Below, one piece after another: positions 12,416-20,631 of a stretch of 35,000 bases of DNA. Made by a program: the position numbers and the translations under genes. The notes beneath the pieces are model-generated. The model worked only from the letters and a program-made list of their open reading frames with translations. It was not told where the DNA came from and searched no databases. This stretch comes from Polaromonas sp. CF318 (lineage in GTDB: Bacteria; Pseudomonadota; Gammaproteobacteria; Burkholderiales; Burkholderiaceae_C), in contig NZ_AKIV01000055.1 in the NCBI RefSeq assembly GCF_000282655.1, forward strand, positions 1-35,000, read 5' to 3'. Every line of letters starts with the position of its first letter. Within the stretch, counting starts at the first letter, position 1.

Positions 12416-12967
12416 ATGGGCCTTTTCATGAAAGAACACGACATCTACATCGGAACGATGCTGGATGAATTGAACCTGCGCTTCGCCCCCTCACAGGGCA
12501 AAGAATCGCATTTCGGCGGCATCCTGGAGATGGTCGCCCTGCAAAAGGAGTTCAAGCTCTTCAAAAAGGGCCGCTCGTTCAAGATGAGCTGCGCCGCCCT
12601 CAACCTGGGCGCGCGCAACAACGAGGTCAAAAACCTCTGGCAGAACCTGCTGGGCAACCTGTACCGCCATGGTTCCAACAAGAAGGGCCTGGACGGCGAC
12701 GCCGCCATCGTGGACGCCCTCATCAAGAACCTGGCCTCCAAAACACCCCTGCCGGTTTTTTTCACCTCCCACGACATGCGCGGCGACAAGTCGAACACGG
12801 AAGTGAAGATCATCGACAAGAGCCAGCCCATCCACTACCTGGAGCAGGACTACCTGACGATCTCCATTCCGATGCAGCCGATCTCCGCCGCCAAACAATC
12901 GGCGGCCAACAAGGCTGCTGCCAAAAAACCCGCTGCCAAGACCAAGAAGCCAGCCGCCAAAAAGTGA
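12416..12967 (+). CDS. Unrecognised protein with a histone H1-like Lys/Ala-rich tail
   Basis: This is a 183-residue protein. I do not recognise residues 1-155: they are mixed charged and hydrophobic, look globular, and carry no signal peptide or membrane helix. The last 27 residues or so are almost only Ala, Lys and Pro, with repeats of AAKKPAAK type, like the DNA-binding tails of bacterial histone H1-like proteins (AlgP, Hc1). The tail suggests nucleic acid or polyanion binding; this is inference. AGGAG about six bases before the ATG is a strong ribosome binding site. The long upstream gap suggests individual regulation. A methyltransferase gene follows 21 bp after the stop and may share the transcript. 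The tail may be an added extension on an otherwise conserved domain. Confidence 0.85.
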   Translation: MGLFMKEHDIYIGTMLDELNLRFAPSQGKESHFGGILEMVALQKEFKLFKKGRSFKMSCAALNLGARNNEVKNLWQNLLGNLYRHGSNKKGLDGDAAIVDALIKNLASKTPLPVFFTSHDMRGDKSNTEVKIIDKSQPIHYLEQDYLTISIPMQPISAAKQSAANKAAAKKPAAKTKKPAAKK

Positions 12968-12988
12968 GCGGGATGACAGGCTCCCACC

Positions 12989-13654
12989 ATGACCGGGCGT
13001 CTGTCCGCTGACCATCCGCTTGCCGCACTGTACGCGGGCATAGACCGCTACTACTCGCGCAAGGTCAACATCCACGGCCCCACCCCTGCGGGGGTGGACT
13101 GGCCCTGCCTGCCAACCCAGGAACTGCGCTTTGAGCAGCTCCTGCGCGTGTGTGGCCTGCAAACGCCTTTTTCGCTCAACGACATCGGCTGCGGCTATGG
13201 TGCACTGCTGGCCTTCCTGGACAAACGGCACACGCAGGCGGCGCGCATCAACTACCTCGGCGTGGACCTGTCCGCTGCCATGGTGGCCCAGGCGCGCCTT
13301 TTGTGGCACCAGCGCCCGCTGACGGAATTTCTCGCGGCAAACACCAGCCCGCGGGTGGCGGACTATTCGGTCGCCAGCGGCATCTTCAACGTCAAGCTGG
13401 ATCAGCCGCGGGCGCTATGGGAGAGCTTCATCGCCCGGACCCTGGCCGACTTGCACAGGAACAGCCGCGCAGGCTTCGCGGTCAACTTCCTCGCTCCGCT
13501 TGCGGGGGGCGGCACAGGCCCGCCGGAGCTCTACCGGGTAGCGCCGCAGCACTGGCAGCGGCACTGTGAGCATGCCCTGGGCGCCAGGGTCGAGGTTTTG
13601 CAGGGATACGGTCTACCGGACGAGTACACCGTGATCGCACGGCCGCCGCGCTGA
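12989..13654 (+). CDS. Class I SAM-dependent methyltransferase
   Basis: This is a 221-residue protein with the S-adenosylmethionine binding motif I LNDIGCGYGALLAFL (about 63-77) and an acidic motif II loop in YLGVDLSAAMV (about 89-99), as in class I methyltransferases. A later hydrophobic strand (FAVNFLAPL) fits the core fold. The substrate is unknown; weak resemblance to small-molecule methyltransferases does not settle it. It starts 21 bp after the H1-tailed gene and may be co-transcribed. It is convergent with the cyclase-ATPase gene, with only 13 bp between the stop codons. There is no strong ribosome binding site before the ATG, which may mean coupling to the upstream gene. Confidence 0.85.
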   Translation: MTGRLSADHPLAALYAGIDRYYSRKVNIHGPTPAGVDWPCLPTQELRFEQLLRVCGLQTPFSLNDIGCGYGALLAFLDKRHTQAARINYLGVDLSAAMVAQARLLWHQRPLTEFLAANTSPRVADYSVASGIFNVKLDQPRALWESFIARTLADLHRNSRAGFAVNFLAPLAGGGTGPPELYRVAPQHWQRHCEHALGARVEVLQGYGLPDEYTVIARPPR

Positions 13655-13667
13655 GGCGGGCCGGACC

Positions 13668-16600
13668 CTAGCGCGCCATCAACTGCGCCAGGCGGTCCCG
13701 TTCGCTCACCAGCCCCGACTCATAAATCCGGGCGCCCGTGAGGGTGATCAGCTGTTCCGCCTGATTGAACAGCGAGGAAGCCTCGCTCCAGGAACCGGCA
13801 TCTGCCTTCTTTCCCAGCACGCCACCCCAGACAATCAGCGCCCGGCACTCGGTCAAGCGGTTGCTGCGCTGCTGAGAAAGCGCCAGTGCTTCCTTGGCCG
13901 TCGCCAGCGCCTGCTCATGGTCTCCCGCCTGATAGTGGCGCTCGGCAAGGCTGACCCGAATCTCGGTTTCGAATTCGACCGCGGCACGGGTGCCCCTGAT
14001 CAGCTCAAGGGCCTGGGAGTAGCTTCGCTGGGCCGATTCCAGGTCGCCCGCAGTGGCCTCAACCAGCCCACCGCACCACAGGGCAAACGCCCTTGAATAG
14101 GGGCTTTTATGCTCCTGTGCAATCTTCGAGACTTTTGCCGAGTGCTTTTGCGCGAGCGCCGTGTCGCGAAAACACAGGGCAAGCTCCACATACAGGTAAT
14201 GCGCGATCTGCTCGATCACCGGGTCGTTCAGCCCGCCATCGGCAGTCTCCATTTGCTGCAGGCACTGCTTGGCCTCCTCCAGCCGGCCCATGCGTATGAG
14301 CAAGCGCGCGCGAATGCCGAAGAGCCACTGCTCAATGCTGAAATCGATGAACTCCCGGTCGAACTGGTCGATGCTGGCAACCCCTCGCAGCGCCGCATCG
14401 TTTGCATCCAGGCCTTGCTCCAGCAGCCCTGCCCAGCCGTAGGCCTGGCTGAGCGCCACATTGAGCATGGCAACCCGTCCGGCATCCTTGCCCGGGGGCG
14501 TCAGCGACAGCGCGTTGCGCACGCATTGCACATAGTCATCGGCCGGCCCGCCGCCCGACTGGACGATACGCCCCTGCGCGAAGAGCAGCAACTGCTCCAG
14601 GCGCGTGTCCGCCTGCCTGGCCAGCTCGATCGCCTCGTGGCTGATCTTCTGGACCTCCTGGGGATCCAGGCCCTCGCGCCAGCCGAGATACATGATGCGC
14701 CCGCCCGCCAGCGCCCTGAGCAGGTCTATGCTGGGTGAGCGCTCCTGTCCCCCCAGCAACGCCCAGACCTTGCGCCAATGTTTGATCGCCTGGCCGGAGT
14801 TGGTCGAGCCCGTCCATTTGGCGGCACGCGCTTCATGCTGCGCAGCGTTCACAAGCTGGCCGGCGGCTTCGTAGTGGTAGGCGATCAGCGCGGCAAACTC
14901 GCCGGGCTGCGCGCTGTAGTGCGCCTCCATGGCGATGGCCACCGCGGCATGCAGGTTGGCGCGCCGCGCCCTGAGCTGGGTGTTGTAGGCCACCTCCTGG
15001 ATCAGCGGATGGCGAAAGGCGAAGCGGCGCCCGCCCGCGATCTCGCGCAGCAGTTGCAGCAACTCGGCCTCACACAGGCCGTCGAGGCCGCTTTCAAGCT
15101 GGCTCACCAGGTAGACGGCCACCTCCTGCAACACGGCCAGCGGAATTTCCTTGCCGATCACGGCGCAGATATGCAGCAGCGTTCTCTGGGTGGCGACAAG
15201 CCGGTCTATACGCTCCCCGATCACGGCCTGCACAGTGGCGGGCAAGGCGTGGACCAGGGAGGCGATATCCGATTTCCGGTGACCCGAAGCGCCCAAGGAC
15301 TCGCTCTTCTCAATCAGCGAATGCATCAGCTCTTCCGCGAAGAAGGGGTTGCCGGCGGAGCGCTCCACGATGAGGGGGAAAAAATCGAGCAATTCAGGAT
15401 GTTGGCTCAGGCGTTCGCGCACCAGCGCTTCCGTATCGGCCAGGCTCAGGTCCGCCAGCTGTATCGCCCGGAAGTGGCGCATCGTCCACCAGGGCGCCTG
15501 GTAGCCCGGCCGGTAATTGAGCAGCAGCAGTGTTCTGGTACCGGCCACGGCGGCGACCAGCGCCGAAAGAAATTCCGCGCTGGCCTCATCCAGCCAATGC
15601 AGGTCCTCAAAGATGATGACGGAGGTGCTGGCCCCGGCCTGTTTCACGAGCTCATGCAGCAGCCCCAGCAGCCTGGCGCGCCGCGCCTTGGCGTTCAGCG
15701 AGCAAGGCTGGCTGTTGGCGTCGGCCACGCCAAGGAACTCGCTGAGCAATGCCAGGTCGTCCGCCGTCACCGCCCCGAGCTTTGCCAGACCCTGAACAAT
15801 GCGTTCCCGCGCCTCGGCCGCATCGTGCTCCGGCGCGATGTGGAAAAAGCAGCTTCGCAGCAGGAGCAGCACCGGCTGCAAGGGCGTGGCATGACCGTAG
15901 AGCTGGGTCCTGACTTCGGACACGGGAACGCAGCGTACGTGGCACCACTGCGCAAATTCGTGGCAAAGCCGGCTTTTGCCTGTGCCGGGCGCGCCGGACA
16001 AACCAATCACGGAACCTTCGCCGTTTTCCGCTCGGCGCAAGGCGTCCTGCAGCGCACTGAGCTCCTGCTCACGCCCGCGGAAAGGCGACAGCGCCGCCTC
16101 ATGGAAGTTGTGGTTCTGCACATCGTTCTTCATGCCCAGCAGGGCGTGCAATTCGACGGGCTCTGCAATTCCCCTGAGCGGATGCTTGCCCATGGGCCGG
16201 ACGTCGCAGGCCGAGCGCACCAGTGCCAGGCAGTCGGCCGTCATGCAGATGCCGCCGGGCTCGGCCAGGGCCACCACGCGGCTGGCCAGGTGAATCGCGT
16301 GGCCATGCACGCCGCCGCCCCGGGTGGCGTCGACCGCCTCGGGGTCCAGGGCGACCTGGCCCGAATGCAGGCCGACCCGTATGCGCAAGCTTGAGTCGGG
16401 GCCCTCGAAGGCCGCCTGCATCGCCAGCGCGGCTTCGCAGGCCAGGCTGGCGTGGCCTTCCAGCGCGCGAGGCACGCCGAACAAGGCCATGATGCCGTCA
16501 CCGAGCGTGCGCACGACGGTGCCGCCGAAGCGTTCCACCGCATTGCACATGCGCTGCACGGCGGGCCGCAACTGCTCCATGGCCTGCTCGGGATCCAGGC

Positions 16601-16799
16601 CGGCCACATGTTCGGTGGAGCTGACAACGTCCGCAAAAAGGATGGTGGCATGCTTGAGTGCACCCCACTGGATTTCCGCAACCGGAGACAAGGTACTGAC
16701 AGGCTCCTGCACACTGAGCCCAAAGGCGGCGCCACAGTTACCGCAGAACCGGTTGCTTACCGGGTTCACGGTCAGGCACGAAACGCAGCGCAACGACAT
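13668..16799 (-). CDS. Zinc ribbon-cyclase homology-AAA ATPase-TPR protein
   Basis: This 1043-residue cytoplasmic protein starts with a zinc ribbon (C5, C8, C19, C22). A class III cyclase homology domain follows (about 45-220) with both metal aspartates, D57 in LFADVVSSTEH and D101 in RTLGDGIMALF. A MalT/AAA_16-like ATPase comes next (about 240-600), with Walker A GAPGTGKS at 269-276 and Walker B-like IIFEDLHWLDEAS. The C-terminal part (about 640-1043) is helical, with TPR-like repeats. This domain order is known from bacterial signalling proteins of unclear function. In the cyclase domain the purine-selecting Lys is R97 and the catalytic Asn is H170 (GHAIHLASR), while R174 is kept, so cyclase activity is doubtful. 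It lies downstream of the M4 peptidase gene on the same strand (101-bp gap). The ATPase-TPR part suggests a switch or scaffold. Confidence 0.9.
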   Translation of the reverse strand: MSLRCVSCLTVNPVSNRFCGNCGAAFGLSVQEPVSTLSPVAEIQWGALKHATILFADVVSSTEHVAGLDPEQAMEQLRPAVQRMCNAVERFGGTVVRTLGDGIMALFGVPRALEGHASLACEAALAMQAAFEGPDSSLRIRVGLHSGQVALDPEAVDATRGGGVHGHAIHLASRVVALAEPGGICMTADCLALVRSACDVRPMGKHPLRGIAEPVELHALLGMKNDVQNHNFHEAALSPFRGREQELSALQDALRRAENGEGSVIGLSGAPGTGKSRLCHEFAQWCHVRCVPVSEVRTQLYGHATPLQPVLLLLRSCFFHIAPEHDAAEARERIVQGLAKLGAVTADDLALLSEFLGVADANSQPCSLNAKARRARLLGLLHELVKQAGASTSVIIFEDLHWLDEASAEFLSALVAAVAGTRTLLLLNYRPGYQAPWWTMRHFRAIQLADLSLADTEALVRERLSQHPELLDFFPLIVERSAGNPFFAEELMHSLIEKSESLGASGHRKSDIASLVHALPATVQAVIGERIDRLVATQRTLLHICAVIGKEIPLAVLQEVAVYLVSQLESGLDGLCEAELLQLLREIAGGRRFAFRHPLIQEVAYNTQLRARRANLHAAVAIAMEAHYSAQPGEFAALIAYHYEAAGQLVNAAQHEARAAKWTGSTNSGQAIKHWRKVWALLGGQERSPSIDLLRALAGGRIMYLGWREGLDPQEVQKISHEAIELARQADTRLEQLLLFAQGRIVQSGGGPADDYVQCVRNALSLTPPGKDAGRVAMLNVALSQAYGWAGLLEQGLDANDAALRGVASIDQFDREFIDFSIEQWLFGIRARLLIRMGRLEEAKQCLQQMETADGGLNDPVIEQIAHYLYVELALCFRDTALAQKHSAKVSKIAQEHKSPYSRAFALWCGGLVEATAGDLESAQRSYSQALELIRGTRAAVEFETEIRVSLAERHYQAGDHEQALATAKEALALSQQRSNRLTECRALIVWGGVLGKKADAGSWSEASSLFNQAEQLITLTGARIYESGLVSERDRLAQLMAR

Positions 16800-16885
16800 C
16801 TTCTATCTATCCCTCTCCACAACGGAAAAACCACCAACCGAATCGTTGCACGAGCCCCGCAACAAATCAAGGTATTAGTGGCTTG

Positions 16886-16905
16886 CCTGAGAACAGGTTC
16901 TCAGG
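16886..16905. promoter_or_regulatory. 20-bp near-perfect palindrome at the M4 peptidase stop codon
   Basis: CCTGAGAAC-AG-GTTCTCAGG has 9-bp arms and a 2-bp centre. It overlaps the stop codon of the peptidase gene and lies about 90 bp upstream of the cyclase-ATPase start. With no T-run after it on the minus strand, it could be a factor-independent pause hairpin, an mRNA-stabilising hairpin, or an operator for the downstream gene. Confidence 0.45.
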
Positions 16906-17998
16906 GGAGGACCTTCACGGTCTGCCAGGCGGAGACCACGGCACTGTACTCTTTTGACTTACTACCAAAGCGTGCGCTGGCCACGCGGCTTGTCGCCCGT
17001 GCTGCATCCAGGAAGCTGGCCTTGGGCTTGAGTTTGGGGAAGGCCTCGTACCAGATGGGCCCGGCCTTTTCCCAGGAGAAGCCGCCTATTTTTTTGGCAG
17101 CCAGGTAAAACGCATGGTTGGGGATGCCGGAGCTGTCATGGACGTCAGCACCATCCACGTACTGCTCCATGGTCTTGAACTGGTCATCGTCGTACCAGGT
17201 CAGCTTGCGGTTGCCGGGGTCTTTGAGCGAGCGTATGGCCTTGCCGTGCCGCGGTGCGAGCATGTTCTCGCCGAGCAACCAGTTGGCCTGGCTCACCGTC
17301 TGGCCCAAATGCCACTGCTTGACCATGCTGCCCATGACATCGGAGAAGGACTCGTTGAGGGCGCCTGCCTGTCCCTGGAGCATATGCGTCTGCTCCTCGA
17401 ACTCGCGGTCCTTGCGCGCCAGCTTGACCACGCCCAACCCGCCGGGAATCATGTGCTGGATCACGCCATGTGTCAGTTCGTGGGTGATGATGTCCAGCGC
17501 CTCCGTGAAGCCGCCCACGTTCTCGTCGCCGTCGCCATAGACCATCTGCTCGCCAGTCCACATGGCATTGGCAAAATTCTTGCCGAAATGCACGGCCGAC
17601 TCCACGCGCATGCTCCGGTCGTCCAGGGAATCGCGCCCGAAGATCTGGTGGAAAAAATCCAGGGCAATACCGGTGTTGTCGTACACCAGGTTGACGGCGC
17701 GATCCCTGGTCGGCTTGTCGCCTTCATGCCGCACCGGCTTGCCCGGCAGGTCGGTGTCAAAGCCGGCATTAAAAATACTGCGGCGATAAGCCTGCGCCGG
17801 CATGAAACCCTGTGGGGACTGGACCGTGCGGGGGGCAGGCGGCTGCTTGGCGCAGACATGGCGGTGCGTGCGCAGCCGCGTGCTGTGCTCGATGTGCTCC
17901 TTGAGCCGCTGCTGCCCTTCCTCCCCGGATTTTTCGGCAAGCTTGCGAAACAGCTTGGACGGGACGGCAAAACAAAAGCAGCGGTAGGCGGGTTTCAC
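16901..17998 (-). CDS. Protealysin-like M4 family metallopeptidase
   Basis: This 365-residue zinc peptidase of the thermolysin family carries the active-site helix H173-E174-L-T-H177, the third zinc ligand E216 in GALNESFSD, and the catalytic His H287 in ADVHDSSGIPNHAFYL. The first 50 residues resemble the short protealysin propeptide (CFCFAVPSKLFRKL) rather than the long thermolysin one, and the mature part would begin near residue 60-75. There is no Sec signal peptide, as in protealysin, whose export is not well understood. The start is a GTG. An emfourin-type inhibitor gene, often adjacent in protealysin loci, is not seen. It follows a gene remnant by 12 bp and precedes the cyclase-ATPase gene on the same strand. 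Confidence 0.9.
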   Translation of the reverse strand: MKPAYRCFCFAVPSKLFRKLAEKSGEEGQQRLKEHIEHSTRLRTHRHVCAKQPPAPRTVQSPQGFMPAQAYRRSIFNAGFDTDLPGKPVRHEGDKPTRDRAVNLVYDNTGIALDFFHQIFGRDSLDDRSMRVESAVHFGKNFANAMWTGEQMVYGDGDENVGGFTEALDIITHELTHGVIQHMIPGGLGVVKLARKDREFEEQTHMLQGQAGALNESFSDVMGSMVKQWHLGQTVSQANWLLGENMLAPRHGKAIRSLKDPGNRKLTWYDDDQFKTMEQYVDGADVHDSSGIPNHAFYLAAKKIGGFSWEKAGPIWYEAFPKLKPKASFLDAARATSRVASARFGSKSKEYSAVVSAWQTVKVLP

Positions 17999-18010
17999 GA
18001 ATTCGGCCCT

Positions 18011-18484
18011 TCAGTGCGAAAAAAGCCGGGGCGCAAATGCCAACAGGCTCAAGCCGCCCGAATGCGGCACGCTGAAGCCGATGGCACGGCAATCCACCAA
18101 ACAAGGCTTGCCATAGGCTCCCGTGCCAATGCGAACGTCAGCGGCAGCGGTACGCCCAAACACCATTCGCAGCACCGCGCGCGTTGCCTGGCGCTGACGG
18201 CGCTCTTCGGGCGGGACGATGCCGGAATACTGCTGCGGCAGGAAGTACGCAAGCGTCGAATAGCTCTTTTGCACGCTGAACTGTCCCAGCGTGATGATCA
18301 CACTGAAAAGAGGCAATAACAGGGTGCTGAAAAGCATCCCGATGAGATATGCAGAGCCCACCCATCCGGCATAAACGATATCAATGCGCCCTTCCGACAC
18401 GAGAGACAGAATCAGAAAAGGCAATATTTGAAATGGGAGGGAGCCTGTCGCTGAAAAAACACCGGCCCCAATTAGTACGCGCAA
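18011..18484 (-). pseudogene. Chimeric remnant: MFS-like N-terminus joined to a truncated 4'-phosphopantetheinyl transferase
   Basis: The open frame has only a TTG start (157 residues) and is closed upstream by a TGA at 18521-18523. Residues 1-65 are two or three hydrophobic helices like the start of an MFS transporter (GWVGSAYLIGMLFSTLLLPL). Residues 90-153 read like the N-terminal half of a 4'-phosphopantetheinyl transferase: PPEERRQRQATRAVLR, GAYGKPCL, then IGFSVPHSGGLSLLAFAP, matching the family GxxGKPxL and FxxSHSGGLxLxA motifs. It then stops, missing the magnesium-binding and WxxKEA parts, so it cannot be an active transferase. Two decayed genes appear fused in frame, possibly the left edge of a lost metabolite cluster. 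A novel small membrane protein is the alternative, but the two domain signatures make a remnant more likely. Confidence 0.6.
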
Positions 18485-18819
18485 AATTAATCCAATCTGA
18501 AATCCCGATAGTCTTTTCGCTCACCTGGCACCCTATCGCCTTCAGCACAGGATCAGAAGTTGAACACTGCGGACGATATTTTTCCCAAGGCGGCTAGCCC
18601 ATCCGCGACATAGGATGGCGACGTTCATCCCAGTTTTTGCATAAGGCAGCCGCAAAGCGGACCTTTAGTGCATCAAAACCGCAGCTAAATGCAATCTACC
18701 ATGGGTTTTGCTCAAGCATAACAACTCCGATGCTTCTGTAGATAAAGCCGCGCACAGTATTTCCATTACCCGCGTTCTCCTCCAAAATGAGGAGGTAAAA
18801 CTTTGTTACACCATTTACG
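18485..18819. other. Gene-free, A/T-richer stretch between a remnant and the cyclase-TolB-TPR gene
   Basis: No gene is supported. The stretch is less GC-rich than the rest of the window and short frames in it are broken on both strands, consistent with decay of the MFS/transferase remnant. It should contain the promoter of the plus-strand operon starting at 18820 and perhaps of the leftward peptidase transcript. The last 43 bp belong to the 45-bp shared element. Confidence 0.5.
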
Positions 18820-18821
18820 AT
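18777..18821 (+). promoter_or_regulatory. 45-bp element shared with the 12222 region (copy 2)
   Basis: This copy matches 12222-12266 at 35 of 45 positions without gaps. It contains a hairpin, CTCCTC (18777-18782) with GAGGAG (18789-18794), then TTTGTTAC and TTACGAT. It runs into the ATG at 18820. The GGAGGT at 18791-18796 looks like a ribosome binding site but lies 23 bases before that ATG, too far for normal use, and the hairpin would mask it. Confidence 0.55.
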
Positions 18822-20604
18822 GAATCCCCCGACCGAATTACCTACCCGCATGGGCCGAAGCACGAAGGTGCTGCTGGTCATGGATGTGGTGGAGTCCGTC
18901 AGGATCATGGAGCAGGATCAAGATGGTTTCGTACAGAGGTGGCAACAACTGGTGCTGCAAGCTGAGCAGCAAATTCTGCCGCAGCATGGCGGCCGCATCG
19001 TCAAAAGCCTGGGTGACGGGCTGATGCTGGAATTTGCTAACGCGCAAGGCGGCATCAAAGCGGCGTTTGCTTTGCAGGATTTCAGCCAGCAGGCTAATGC
19101 CCGGCTGCCGCCCCAGCAACAAATGCACCTGCGCATAGGCGGCCACCTGGCCAGCTTTGTGACGGACCAACACGACATCTACGGCACCGATGTCAACCTG
19201 ACGGCTCGCTTTTGTACCCTGGCCGGCCCCAGCGAAATCGTGATTTCCGCCGAGTTGCGCGATCAGCTTGTTCCCGCACTGGACGCCGACGTCGACGACA
19301 TGGGCGAGTGCTACCTGAAGCATGTGGAAAAGCCCGTTCACGCCTACCGGGCCGCGGCGCCCGGCAAGTCGGTAGTCCTCGCGCCCTTGCTGCGAGTGGA
19401 TGCCGCAGAACTTCGGCCCACGATCGCCGTGATTCCATTTACGGTGCGCACATCAGGCCCGGACGACGCCGTGCTGGGAGAAATACTCGCCGAAGAAATC
19501 ATCGCGGCCCTGTCTCGCACGCCGGACCTCAACGTCATCTCGCGCCTGTCTACGACGGCGCTGCGCGGCCGCGACACCAGCCTGCCGTTGCTGCAAAGCC
19601 ACTTGAACGTGAACTACGTGTTGTCGGGAGCCTACCGCGTCTCCGGCGGCCAGTTGGTCTTGGTGACGGAACTGATTGAGGCCCGTAGCGGGCGGGCGGT
19701 CTGGGGCGACAGCCTCAAAAGCACGGTGCAGGAAGTCCTGCAGGGCGAAGACCGGATCACCTCGGAAGTTGTCTCGCAGCTCGGCGCCCACATCGTGCGC
19801 ACAGAAATGCACCGCGCTGCCAGCCGGCCGTTGCCCAATCTTGAAAGCTCGACCTTGCTTCTGGGTGCCATCTCGCTTATGCACCGCTCCACCCGCAGCG
19901 AGTTCGACCGCGTGCGCGAGATGCTCGAGTACCTGGTAGACCGGCACCGCCGCCTGCCCATACCTCGGGCCTGGCTGGCCAAGTGGCACGTGCTGCGGGT
20001 GACCCGGGGCTTGTCATCGGGCGGGCAGGACGAAACCAAACGTGCCCTGGAGCAAACCCAGCGCGCTCTGGACGTAGACCCTGACTGCTCGCTCGCGCTG
20101 GCTATTGAGGGCTTTGTGCACTGCCACATGCTCAAGGACCTTGATGGGGCAGCGCAGCGCTATGAATCGGCACTCTCAGTCAATCCCAATGATTCGCTGG
20201 CCTGGCTGTTTTCAGGCGTACTGCACTCTTTCCGGGGGGAAGGAGCGCAGGCGCTGGCTTCCAGCGAAAAGGCCCTGACGCTCTCCCCGCTGGACCCTTT
20301 GCTTTATTTTTATCAATCGCTGGCGGCTACCGCCGCACTGTCAGCAGGCGACTATGAACGCGTGGTCCAGTTGGCCAAGGCGTCTTTGCGCTCCAATCGA
20401 TCACACACATCTACTTATCGCGCCCTGGTGATCGGGCTGACGCTCAGTAACCGGATCGCCGAAGCCAGGCAAACCGTTCAGGCGCTGCTGGAGGTTGATC
20501 CACAGTTCAGCATTCAAAGTTTCCGTGACCGCTCCCCCAGCAGTGGGCATCCTATGGGGCAGATCTTCATTGACGCATTGCAAAGAGCAGGCGTGCCGGA
20601 TTGA
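18820..20604 (+). CDS. Class III nucleotide cyclase with TolB-like and TPR domains
   Basis: This 594-residue cytoplasmic protein starts with a class III cyclase domain (about 15-178) that keeps every expected catalytic position I can check: metal aspartates D22 and D66 (SLGDGLML), K62 for purine selection, D119, N126 and R130 in YGTDVNLTAR. It is followed by a TolB N-terminal-like domain (about 198-325, opening with TIAVIPF) and TPR-type helices (about 400-570). Of the window's three cyclase-like proteins it is the likeliest active one; the K and D pair would favour ATP. The start is uncertain: the ATG at 18820 has no well-placed ribosome binding site, and an in-frame ATG at 18850 (residue 11) is the alternative. 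The PAP2-type gene follows after 27 bp. Confidence 0.9.
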   Translation: MNPPTELPTRMGRSTKVLLVMDVVESVRIMEQDQDGFVQRWQQLVLQAEQQILPQHGGRIVKSLGDGLMLEFANAQGGIKAAFALQDFSQQANARLPPQQQMHLRIGGHLASFVTDQHDIYGTDVNLTARFCTLAGPSEIVISAELRDQLVPALDADVDDMGECYLKHVEKPVHAYRAAAPGKSVVLAPLLRVDAAELRPTIAVIPFTVRTSGPDDAVLGEILAEEIIAALSRTPDLNVISRLSTTALRGRDTSLPLLQSHLNVNYVLSGAYRVSGGQLVLVTELIEARSGRAVWGDSLKSTVQEVLQGEDRITSEVVSQLGAHIVRTEMHRAASRPLPNLESSTLLLGAISLMHRSTRSEFDRVREMLEYLVDRHRRLPIPRAWLAKWHVLRVTRGLSSGGQDETKRALEQTQRALDVDPDCSLALAIEGFVHCHMLKDLDGAAQRYESALSVNPNDSLAWLFSGVLHSFRGEGAQALASSEKALTLSPLDPLLYFYQSLAATAALSAGDYERVVQLAKASLRSNRSHTSTYRALVIGLTLSNRIAEARQTVQALLEVDPQFSIQSFRDRSPSSGHPMGQIFIDALQRAGVPD

Positions 20605-20631
20605 TTTAGTTGAACAACGAAAGGTATGGTT

